The notes under the pieces are model-generated. The model searched no databases. It was not told the DNA's origin and saw only the letters and a program-made list of their open reading frames with translations. A DNA stretch of 64,000 nt from Kazachstania africana CBS 2517 (taxonomy: Eukaryota; Ascomycota; Saccharomycetes; Saccharomycetales; Saccharomycetaceae), in contig NC_018944.1 of assembly GCF_000304475.1 (NCBI RefSeq), positions 310,001 through 374,000 on the forward strand. The letters run 5' to 3'. The position numbers and the translations under genes were made by a program. Of the stretch, positions 8,991-16,844 are shown in pieces (positions within the stretch are counted from its first letter, which is position 1; each line of letters starts with the position of its first letter).

Positions 8991-10280
8991 ATGGATATCC
9001 CGATTCAAAGGACGACTTATAAAGTATTTGATCACGACTTCACAATAGATAGTAGATTTCAAGTGATAAAAGAGATCGGACGTGGGGGCTATGGTATTGT
9101 ATGCTCAGCTGAATACGTTGAACCACCTTATCAAGGTGTTAGAGTGGCCATCAAAAAAATTCCCAATGTTTTTTCGAAGACATTAGCTTGTAAAAGATCA
9201 TTGAGGGAATTAAAATTATTGAGGCACTTTAGAGGTCATAAAAACATTGTATATCTTTTTGATAGCGACATAGTTTTCAATCATGATAACTCATTCAATG
9301 GATTGTACCTATATTGTGAATTACTTGATTGCGATTTACACCAAATAATACAATCAAAACAGCCATTAACAGACTCGCACTATCAGTATTTCATCTATCA
9401 GATACTATGTGCATTGAAATACATTCATTCTGCAGGTGTGTTACATCGAGATTTGAAACCTAAGAATATATTAATCAATTCTGATTGCCAACTAAAAATT
9501 GCTGATTTCGGATTTGCTAGAGGATATTCACAAGATCCTGTAGATAATAATCAATTTCTTACTGAATATGTGGCAACCAGATGGTATAGAGCACCCGAAA
9601 TCATGTTAGGTTATAAAGCCTATTTCACCGCTATAGATGTGTGGTCTGTTGGGTGTATATTGGCAGAGCTCTTAGGAGGGACAGCTATGTTTCCAGGATC
9701 TGATTATGTCGATCAACTGAATCGAATACTGTATGTATTGGGAAGTCCTTCGGTGGACACATTAAGAAGGATTGGATCAATGAATGTACAACAGTATATT
9801 TTGCAACTTGGTGACATCCAGAAAATACCATTTAAGGAAATTTTTACCAGTGGTAGTATATTAGCGATTGACATGTTGGAGAAAACATTAACATTTGATC
9901 CAGACCAGAGAATTTCTGTAGATGACGCATTAAGACATCCATATCTATCAGTTTGGCATGACCAAGATGATGAGCCTCAATGTCCTAGAGGAATAGACTT
10001 CTCATTTGAAAGAATTGATGATTTAAATGTATTAAGAATGGCGGTAGTCTGTGAAGTGAATGATTTTAGACAATTTGCCAGAGAAGCTAGAGATGAAGGG
10101 GAGGATCAGAGTCTGAGTATAGAGTCTAAATATGGGGAGGTCCAAAAACAGGATCTTCCTGCCAGTAATGTTGGAAATAATGTTTTTTTAGAAGGACCTT
10201 CGGATCCTAATAATCAGAGGAATCAAAAGGGTTCATATTCTCCATCAAATCAGGACCGTATAAATCGTGGATACATGTGA
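8991..10280 (+). CDS. KDX1: Slt2-family MAP kinase, KDX1/MLP1 orthologue with intact active site (429 aa)
   Basis: Serine/threonine kinase of the cell-wall integrity MAPK family. Visible features: glycine loop GRGGYGIV at 30-37, ATP lysine in VAIKK at 55, HRDLKPKN at 152-159, DFG at 172-174, activation motif TEY at 191-193, and APE shortly after, with kinase body to about residue 320 and a charged variable tail. I call it the KDX1 (YKL161C) member because it neighbours RCN1 and APE2 and because a second, more canonical SLT2 lies at 62094-63524. S. cerevisiae Kdx1 is described as a pseudokinase that has lost the TxY threonine and catalytic competence; this protein keeps TEY and all catalytic residues I can check. 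The sequence has GRGG where Slt2 has GHGA. It could be a second working MAPK. Confidence 0.85.
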   Translation: MDIPIQRTTYKVFDHDFTIDSRFQVIKEIGRGGYGIVCSAEYVEPPYQGVRVAIKKIPNVFSKTLACKRSLRELKLLRHFRGHKNIVYLFDSDIVFNHDNSFNGLYLYCELLDCDLHQIIQSKQPLTDSHYQYFIYQILCALKYIHSAGVLHRDLKPKNILINSDCQLKIADFGFARGYSQDPVDNNQFLTEYVATRWYRAPEIMLGYKAYFTAIDVWSVGCILAELLGGTAMFPGSDYVDQLNRILYVLGSPSVDTLRRIGSMNVQQYILQLGDIQKIPFKEIFTSGSILAIDMLEKTLTFDPDQRISVDDALRHPYLSVWHDQDDEPQCPRGIDFSFERIDDLNVLRMAVVCEVNDFRQFAREARDEGEDQSLSIESKYGEVQKQDLPASNVGNNVFLEGPSDPNNQRNQKGSYSPSNQDRINRGYM

Positions 10281-11767
10281 AATTGAGCTTCGTCAAATGG
10301 TTTTCGTCACATTATAGGAAATATAATGACCCCCTACTGGTAAGCGATGGAAAACGCATTAAGTTGCTGACGATCCGCAAATAGTACCATGCAATTCTAC
10401 TACTTGTAGTATACTATCTGCAAAAACCACAACTGAGAGAGTAGCATCTTTTAACAAGGGCAATGAGGGTTTCATAATCACTTACCTAAGCTATCAGCAA
10501 AAATATGCAAAAGATCGATTTTCAATAGTGAATTGCTTTCCCAATTTGGTCTTTTCTTTTAGTAGTGTGGTTAACTATGATGCGTTAGTGTGTTTGAGGA
10601 GATAGCAGGCAGATACCGACGATAGATGTAGTAGCTGTTCTTGTTATTTCTTGTTGTTACTAAAGAGTAGTTTGGAAGAAATGGAGTGTTGCGAGAAAAT
10701 AAAATCGTTTAAGAATTCGTAATTAACAATTCATTGAACAGCAGTAGAGTGGAAGTGGATAGAGAAATTCTGATGAAAAAAATAGAAATTGTGCCTGTTA
10801 TAATATTACTTTGATACAATTTCCGGGAACTGATTAATTAATTTTTAGGATGCTTATATTTCTTATAAAGACGAAGCCACTATATTGAAAAAAACGTGTA
10901 CAAACATGATAAATTGATAAATCGAAGATCAGTCTATCTTCCAAAATCGATGTGCTTGAAATGGGAGATACAGTGGCCGCGGAATCCCTTTGTAAAGACT
11001 AATGTAAAAATTTACAACACTGTAATCATAAGATTGGTGCCAGAATCTTGTATATATATAAATATATTTTGTATGGGCTTAACAAATAAATAATCTCATC
11101 TGTGTCGTACATTCTGCAGGTGGTAGTCTCAGAATTGGGACAAGTCGGTAGGCGTCATTCGTTGTCCTTCAAAATGGAATAATGAAAATGCCACACAAAT
11201 GACACAGAGCCCACGTTCAGAAATGCCACAAGATAGTTTATTTTATTTTTGCCTTTGATACAAACTTTAATACTACGTAATATTCATTTCAGCCAGACGT
11301 CAGTAATCAAACAATAGAAGGTACGTTTCTTAATCTCTTTACTTTTTATTTACCCAGTCTGTTTTTTTTTATTGCTTTTTTGAAAATTCGGTCTTCGTTG
11401 GACTGTTTTACATCCTTACACCAGAACCCACACATCCTGTAATCGTTTTTTTTCTTTTTCCAAAAAATTTTTCCTTCCAAAAAAAAAAACAAAGTGAACC
11501 GCAAGCAATTCTCAACGAAAAAGACGCAAACCAATTTGTCCATACTGATGCGAAGCTTCTCTAAGTAATGTCCGTACAGAATTTTTCATTTGGGAAACTC
11601 TAGCGCAGTGACTGAGTCGGTCCTGCTTTCCGGCTTGAGGCGATAGTGGCAAATTCGGTCTAGCAGCTGTAGAATTATTACAATTTTTAACATCTATTTC
11701 ATTAAAATTTGAGAAATTAGACGTTAACAGTACTAATAACACCAGATAACAGCATAGATAAACAAAG
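10281..11767. other. Intergenic region with RPS27 promoter and inversion junction (1.5 kb)
   Basis: Between KDX1 and RPS27. I see no coding sequence; the short ORFs lack family features. It holds a small perfect inverted repeat TACTAC-TT-GTAGTA near 10397-10410 and, close to RPS27, T-rich tracts and a Rap1 site (11426-11437). This is the junction between the inverted APE2-KDX1 block and the directly oriented RPS27-RSM22-SRP102 block, so it may contain rearrangement debris. Confidence 0.5.
11426..11437 (+). promoter_or_regulatory. Rap1 site in the RPS27 promoter
   Basis: ACCCACACATCC fits the core of the Rap1 consensus (ACCCANNCAYY) and lies about 330 bp upstream of the RPS27 start codon, followed by T-rich tracts, the usual architecture of yeast ribosomal protein promoters. 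Confidence 0.6.
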
Positions 11768-12102
11768 ATGGTATGTAGAGATACTATTATACTTTCCCAA
11801 CAGTGATAATAAGAATAATAATGACAAGATATTAGTAGATTACCTTCCCTTCATGAAGAATCGAATCCAAATATACAAATAAGCATGATATAATAAGAGG
11901 ATACTTATCACACAAAGTTTACTGAGATAACAGGGATCATTACTATCGACTTTATGAGAATGTGTATATCTGAACTAATGCTCATGTTGAGTCCATGCAG
12001 TATACGTTCATATTATCAAAAGATAATCACACATCAGAGGATTTTCATTTGCTTTTCTTTTCCTTCATGTTAAATGACCTATATGAAAAAGACATAAGCT
12101 TC

Positions 12103-12182
<80 letters not shown>

Positions 12183-12494
12183 GCACGAATACGTGTATTC
12201 ATGAATTCTTAGTTACTAACATATTTTTTTTCTTTTCTTTCTATACAGGTTTTAGTTCAAGATTTATTGCACCCAACCGCTGCTTCTGAAGCCAGAAAGC
12301 ACAAGTTAAAGACTTTAGTTCAAGGTCCAAGATCTTACTTCTTAGATGTTAAATGTCCAGGTTGTTTAAACATCACCACCGTCTTCTCTCACGCTCAAAC
12401 CGCTGTCACCTGTGAATCTTGTGCTACCGTTTTATGCACTCCAACCGGTGGTAAGGCTAAGTTATCTGAAGGTACTTCTTTCAGAAGAAAGTAA
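11768..12494 (+). CDS. RPS27: Small ribosomal subunit protein eS27, spliced, 82 aa
   Basis: Zinc-binding protein of the 40S subunit. Exon 1 is only the start codon (11768-11770); exon 2 runs 12249-12494. The spliced protein begins [20 protein letters not shown] and has four zinc ligands in CPGC (37-40) and CESC (56-59), ending TSFRRK. At 82 aa it has the length of S. cerevisiae Rps27, whose genes also carry an intron near the start codon. It lies next to RSM22 as YKL156W does (RPS27A). Codon use is strongly biased, with TTA for nearly all leucines (8 of 9), as expected of a very highly expressed gene here. Without splicing, the first in-frame start would be after the conserved N-terminus, so the intron is required. 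Confidence 0.93.
11771..12248 (+). other. Intron of RPS27 (478 nt)
   Basis: The donor GTATGT directly follows the ATG at 11768-11770, the branch site TACTAAC is at 12214-12220, and the acceptor ATACAG ends at 12248 after a T-rich tract, 28 nt from the branch site. The join gives M then VLVQDLLHP in frame. Confidence 0.92.
12104..12181 (+). repeat. (ATT)26 microsatellite inside the RPS27 intron
   Basis: Twenty-six uninterrupted ATT units, ending 32 nt before the branch site. In one frame it reads as polytyrosine, which is an artefact. Length variation between strains is likely; whether it affects splicing is unknown. Confidence 0.95.
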
Positions 12495-12705
12495 ATTACA
12501 TTATTATATTGATATTTTAAAAACTTAAATAATGTTTTTTTAAAATAACTCTGTATATGTTTCCATCATCCTTAATATATAGATATATATATATATTGTT
12601 TTAAAGCAACAACTCAAAAAATACTATTAACAAAAAAAAAAAAAGAATTTCTTATTATACTTTATTTACAAGTGCCGTACGTTGTTAAACTAATCCTTAC
12701 ATGCT

Positions 12706-14460
12706 CTAATGTTGATTAAAATAATGGCCATAAATTTCGGATAATTCTTTCATGCTATTTACAGGATCAGTAGAATTCTTCTCATCGGAATTTTCTAACT
12801 CGTTAAATCTCTCGCTAATTTCCCTCTCACGTTTCTTAGCTTCCTTCTTCATATCTTTAATCATCTTCTTCTCTATTTCTTTGAATTTATCAATATTAAT
12901 CTTCTTCAAACTTTTCATCTTCGTCTTGGCTCCTAACGCCCATAGATCGCCCTTGTGTGCCTTTCTAGCGTCATGGTACGCAGCTTTAGAAAATGATTTC
13001 GGTATAATCCATTTCTCAATTTCTCCAGAACTGCCACATAAATCTAAGATGACGTGACCCTTACGTTTAATTGGTGCGCCAATAATTCTTGGCCAGGTAT
13101 TTGGTGTACCATCACCTAATGATCCAATAGGGCACATTCCAGTGTCTTTTGATTCTTCTCGCACTTTATTAATCCTCGCAATGGTTTCTAGATCGTTTAC
13201 TGATCTCTTAGCAACAAGATAAGAATATTTCACCGTTTCAAAATTATTACCATGAGGCCTACCGGACCCAGCTAAATCCTTGTGCTTCTTAGTATCATAC
13301 GATTCACTAGTCCACGATGTCGCTAGCAATTTACCTTTTTTTAGTTCTATCGTATATTTAGGTCTCTTGACGGATTTCTCGAATGAACAATAATTTAGAC
13401 GTGTACCTTCCTTCAACTCGTAAAAATTGGGATTCAGCGTTTGTAATGGGCAGCTACCATGGTGTGAACATGGTGCAATAATCTCTAAATGATAATCAGC
13501 GTTTGATTCATCATCTTTTGTCGTAGATCCAATCAAGTATGGTCTTGGAATCTTACCAGCCTCATTGGGATACTTTTCAGGGCGAATCATCAATTGCCTC
13601 GCCCTGGCAATACTTTCAAAGCCTAATGGTGTGCCACGTTCAATAAGTATGATATATCCATCAGGTGCAAGCAATTTTAAAAATTTATGAATATTCTCAT
13701 CAACTTGTAAGGGAAACTTCCTAGAATTTTGTAAGAGTTGATGATTTAATATAATTAAGTCATATTCTTTATTTGTGGGTAAGTCACTTCTTAATTTAGT
13801 TCTAATCTTGATTTTTTTAGTCTTTACTTCACCAATTAAGTCATCGCCATCGATAATTTCATCATTAGGATTCAGCATTTCAGTGTCTGCAGCTATTACT
13901 TCACTGTACTGTCTGCTTAGTAAGATCTTTGCTCTCTTTTGCATTTCTATCCCAGATAATATGACAGATTCTTTCTCCTTACATTTATACTCCGGTCCCA
14001 TGACATCATTAAATGCTAACATGCCAGTGGCCGGGCCTAGACCAATTTCAAGAACTCGCTGGGGCTTGAATTGACCAATCCTATTTTTCAAATCTGTCAA
14101 CACCTGTAAGGTGGCAGCATAATCCTTAAGTAAAAATGTGGCAATATGCGAATCAATTTCTAGTGGCGTTTTAGGAATACTATGTAATTTACTTTTATCG
14201 AGCTCCAAGAGTTGATTCTTCGCCACTCTTCGAATGTTATTTGGGATGTGTAATGATAAAATGTTATTTCCAATAGCTTTAGCTACATCAGGATTCAATG
14301 CAATTTGTAAGCTGTTTGTCTTACCTGTCAACGTTTGAGGTAATAATCGCGCATCTCTCGCACTTATTTTCTTCAATTGTGCAGAACCACCTTCAGTCCA
14401 TGAACTTTGCCTTCTAATAATTGAAAAACGTCGTATCACACAGTAACGAGGCTGGAACAT
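12706..14460 (-). CDS. RSM22: Mitochondrial small-ribosome assembly factor Rsm22 (METTL17 family), 584 aa
   Basis: Mitochondrial methyltransferase-like protein needed for small-subunit ribosome assembly. The N-terminus is rich in Arg/Ser with no acidic residue in the first 20 (MFQPRYCVIRRFSIIRRQSS), a mitochondrial presequence. A Rossmann-type SAM-binding strand occurs near residues 135-150 (RVLEIGLGPATGML) with a later YDLIILNHQLLQ strand. Cysteines at about 330 and 336 (PCSHHGSCP), about 357 (NYCSF) and about 443 (MCPIGS) fit the iron-sulfur cluster ligands described for METTL17/Rsm22. The C-terminus is a long charged lysine/glutamate-rich helix. The length is somewhat below the roughly 630 aa of S. 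cerevisiae Rsm22 (YKL155C). Gene order RPS27-RSM22-SRP102 matches S. cerevisiae. Confidence 0.88.
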   Translation of the reverse strand: MFQPRYCVIRRFSIIRRQSSWTEGGSAQLKKISARDARLLPQTLTGKTNSLQIALNPDVAKAIGNNILSLHIPNNIRRVAKNQLLELDKSKLHSIPKTPLEIDSHIATFLLKDYAATLQVLTDLKNRIGQFKPQRVLEIGLGPATGMLAFNDVMGPEYKCKEKESVILSGIEMQKRAKILLSRQYSEVIAADTEMLNPNDEIIDGDDLIGEVKTKKIKIRTKLRSDLPTNKEYDLIILNHQLLQNSRKFPLQVDENIHKFLKLLAPDGYIILIERGTPLGFESIARARQLMIRPEKYPNEAGKIPRPYLIGSTTKDDESNADYHLEIIAPCSHHGSCPLQTLNPNFYELKEGTRLNYCSFEKSVKRPKYTIELKKGKLLATSWTSESYDTKKHKDLAGSGRPHGNNFETVKYSYLVAKRSVNDLETIARINKVREESKDTGMCPIGSLGDGTPNTWPRIIGAPIKRKGHVILDLCGSSGEIEKWIIPKSFSKAAYHDARKAHKGDLWALGAKTKMKSLKKINIDKFKEIEKKMIKDMKKEAKKREREISERFNELENSDEKNSTDPVNSMKELSEIYGHYFNQH

Positions 14461-14644
14461 GCCTCTTCCAAGACAGTAATTACTTCAATTTTTTTTTACT
14501 ATGTTCCTGAGATCTACTATTATCATCAAGAAATTTCAGCTTTGAAAAATATACTGAGGGCCGTTACGGAGGGCAAAAAAAAGAGCTGTTCAAATATATA
14601 TTCACACTGCATAAAAATGTAAGAATGCCATATTAACAGTAATA

Positions 14645-15465
14645 ATGGATAGTAAAGTCTTAATTGCGGGTCTCATTGTGGTGCTTACTACTTTAAGTCT
14701 ATTGCTATTCCAATATATCAGAAGAGGTAATGCTAATCCTATTAAAGTATCTCAAAGTAACACACCAGCCGTTCTTTTAGCAGGACCTTCTGGAAGTGGC
14801 AAAACAGCACTGTTCACATTGGTATGTTCTTCTGCTTAAGCAAGATCTTTCATAGTCGCTAACTAAACATTTTACTGACATTTCAAATGACACTTTTTCT
14901 TTGACAGATAACCACTGGCTCCATAAGAAATACAGTTACCTCTCAACAAATTAATATCGAGCGTAATTTCAGACCATCAGTAAGTTTGATAGACTACCCA
15001 GGAAGTACTAAACTGCATTACAAATTAATCGAAGATATTAAGAATAATGACCGCATCAAAGTTATAGTATTCGTGATGGATGCTACAACTGATCCAAAGG
15101 AATTAGACACCACTGCCGAATTTTTGGTTGACATTTTGAATGTCAGCGAGGCTAAATCTGAACCAATTGACATATTGATAGCGTGTAATAGATCGGAGTC
15201 TTTTACAGCAAGACCACCTTTAAAGATTAAAGAGGCATTAGAGAAAGAAATTGGTAAAATTATTCAAAGGAAAAAGAAATCTCTAGGAAAAGTTAGTAAG
15301 GATATTGACGAAGACGTTGAAGATCAAGATGATGTGGCGTTATTCAACGTTAATACAGAAAATTTTAAGTTCAGTATGTTGGAAGGATCTGTAGATGTAG
15401 TAGCTGGTAGTGTTCACAAAAGGAACATTGGCAAGTGGGAAGAATGGATCGAAAATCATTTTTAA
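14645..15465 (+). CDS. SRP102: Signal recognition particle receptor beta subunit, spliced, 244 aa
   Basis: Membrane-anchored GTPase that holds the SRP receptor alpha subunit at the endoplasmic reticulum. I join exon 1 (14645-14821, 59 codons) to exon 2 (14908-15465). The protein has an N-terminal membrane helix (about 5-24), a P-loop GPSGSGKT (47-54), and in exon 2 the switch II segment IDYPGS and the nucleotide-base motif region ACNRSES, where NRSE replaces NKxD. The 244-aa product equals the length I recall for S. cerevisiae Srp102 (YKL154W). Unspliced, the reading frame stops at 14839, five residues past the donor. It lies next to RSM22 as in S. cerevisiae. Confidence 0.85.
14822..14907 (+). 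other. Intron of SRP102 (86 nt)
   Basis: Donor GTATGT at 14822, acceptor TTTGACAG ending 14907, phase 0 junction, and a frame that restores the conserved GTPase between the P-loop and switch II. Branch-site candidates are TACTGAC (14873-14879, one mismatch) and CGCTAAC (14857-14863). It is short for a yeast intron. I do not recall an intron in S. cerevisiae SRP102. Confidence 0.82.
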
Positions 15466-16260
15466 CCCCTCTATATTTTTGAGTTTATTCATTTATACAC
15501 TTGTTATGTAATTACAAACTTTGTAGCCCCATTATATGTCCACTACAGTGCTGGATGATAATTCTGGTATTATATCGGCAGAAACCAGGGTTCTCGTACA
15601 CTTTAGAGAAACGGTTCAATCCGGTGTACGTTTATATCATTAGAATGGTTTCATAATGCCAACTAGCATCCAAGATAGGCCAAACATGTTATCTTCCTAC
15701 GAGGGAACATCATACAGTGGCTATTGCTAACAAGGGAAACGGGCACCAGATAGGAGTATCCCACAAGTTATTTTCCTCTTCACATGGGTCGTTACTTGTG
15801 TTGTTGGACATTTAAAGTCAGATGACAAGTATTTTGGTTCAGACAACATGTTCTGTTTGGCGTAAGGACTTTCAACATGAAGATGGCGGAATAGTTCAGA
15901 AATTGCCCTTTCTATTTCACCTTTTTTACATATTTGGAACCTGGATAAATAATAATTCGAACTTTGCCCGTACATAAAGAATGTACAGGTAAAACCTCCA
16001 GGAAATTTTCCGGGAACTTCTAATCATGCCAGCAGAATTCGGTTACCTGACGTCTGATATCCAGAATCTTCATTTGAGATATCTCGCACAACTGATGCTC
16101 CACAATTCTAAGAGACACAGACTCTCCCCCCCCCCCCAATATAGAGCTCTTATAAGAGGAGGAAGACGTTGTAACAATTATGGAACCATCTTTTAGGTAT
16201 GTGTAAAATAAAACCTTGGGGCCACACCATTTTTTTTTCAGTCAAAACATCAGAAATTGA
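15466..16260. other. Intergenic region upstream of the tRNA pair (0.8 kb)
   Basis: No gene supported; an 82-codon minus-strand frame (15727-15975) has no recognisable features. The stretch contains a perfect palindrome GAGATATCTC near 16076 and a run of 12 Cs at 16126-16137. Upstream flanks of tRNA genes often hold decayed Ty long terminal repeats in yeasts, but I could not find matching ends or a target-site duplication. Confidence 0.45.
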
Positions 16261-16332
16261 GCTTGCGTGGCGTAATGGCAACGCGTCTGACTTCTAATCA
16301 GAAGATTCTGGGTTCGACCCCCAGCGTGAGTG
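16261..16332 (+). tRNA. tRNA-Arg (anticodon TCT)
   Basis: A 72-nt cloverleaf: acceptor GCTTGCG pairs with CGTGAGT (16325-16331) with discriminator G, D-arm with TGGCGTAATGG (A box), anticodon stem-loop CTGACTTCTAATCAG giving anticodon TCT, and T-arm with GGTTCGACCCC (B box). It closely resembles S. cerevisiae tRNA-Arg(UCU). No intron. It has no T-run terminator of its own before the next tRNA. Confidence 0.95.
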
Positions 16333-16351
16333 CTCTCTTTCTTCTTCAAAA

Positions 16352-16423
16352 TCCGCGATAGTTTAATGGTGAGAATGGGCGCTTGTCGCGTGCCAGATCG
16401 GGGTTCAATTCCCCGTCGCGGAG
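16352..16423 (+). tRNA. tRNA-Asp (anticodon GTC)
   Basis: A 72-nt cloverleaf with acceptor TCCGCGA pairing with TCGCGGA (16416-16422), A box TAGTTTAATGG, anticodon loop CTTGTCGC giving GTC, and B box GGTTCAATTCC. It follows tRNA-Arg after 19 nt, and a T-rich Pol III terminator follows at about 16424-16442. The pair corresponds to the co-transcribed tRNA-Arg/tRNA-Asp genes known in S. cerevisiae. Confidence 0.95.
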
Positions 16424-16844
16424 ATTTATTTTTTGTATTTTTTTGAAGATGGTGAGTATTTAATGTGGATGACAGTGTGCTGTGTGATTCACTCTCTTTC
16501 ATCAGTGATGGAATAATCAAATATTAAGCCGTCTCCAACTAACTGTTTACTATTTTAAAATTGCCAATTTTTTTAATAATTAATGTGATATTCCGGGTAA
16601 CACTAATTTACAATTTCTTGAATCTCTCGAGAAGGAAAAAACTAATTATATGTCGATAGAAAAACAACTTTTATTACAGAGGCATCAATTAAATATAGAA
16701 TCATTCTTCCACCAGTTATTTCTCAAGAACTTACCGTTGACTTCTGAATTTTTACAGAAATCACAGTTACAGCGGTTAAGTCTGTTTATCACTTTTTTTA
16801 CCTAATTATTTACAATCTTTTAAATCAATAATTTTGGAAATATC
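16424..16844. other. Intergenic: tRNA terminator, NUP192 promoter, short ORF
   Basis: It holds the T-rich terminator of the tRNA pair and the NUP192 upstream region. A 51-codon ATG frame at 16650-16805 is listed separately. Nothing else is recognisable. Confidence 0.5.
16650..16805 (+). CDS. Possible 51-aa small protein or NUP192 upstream ORF
   Basis: An ATG frame of 51 codons that ends 39 nt before the NUP192 start. The product begins MSIEKQLLLQRHQLNIESFF and stays leucine/glutamine-rich and amphipathic, more like a helical protein than random AT-rich translation. I recognise no family. It could be a small gene, a remnant, or an upstream ORF if the NUP192 transcript starts early enough. Confidence 0.25.
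   Translation: MSIEKQLLLQRHQLNIESFFHQLFLKNLPLTSEFLQKSQLQRLSLFITFFT

Noticed and set aside
11995..12183. 62-codon frame ending in polytyrosine
   Set aside because: It is the ATT microsatellite inside the RPS27 intron.
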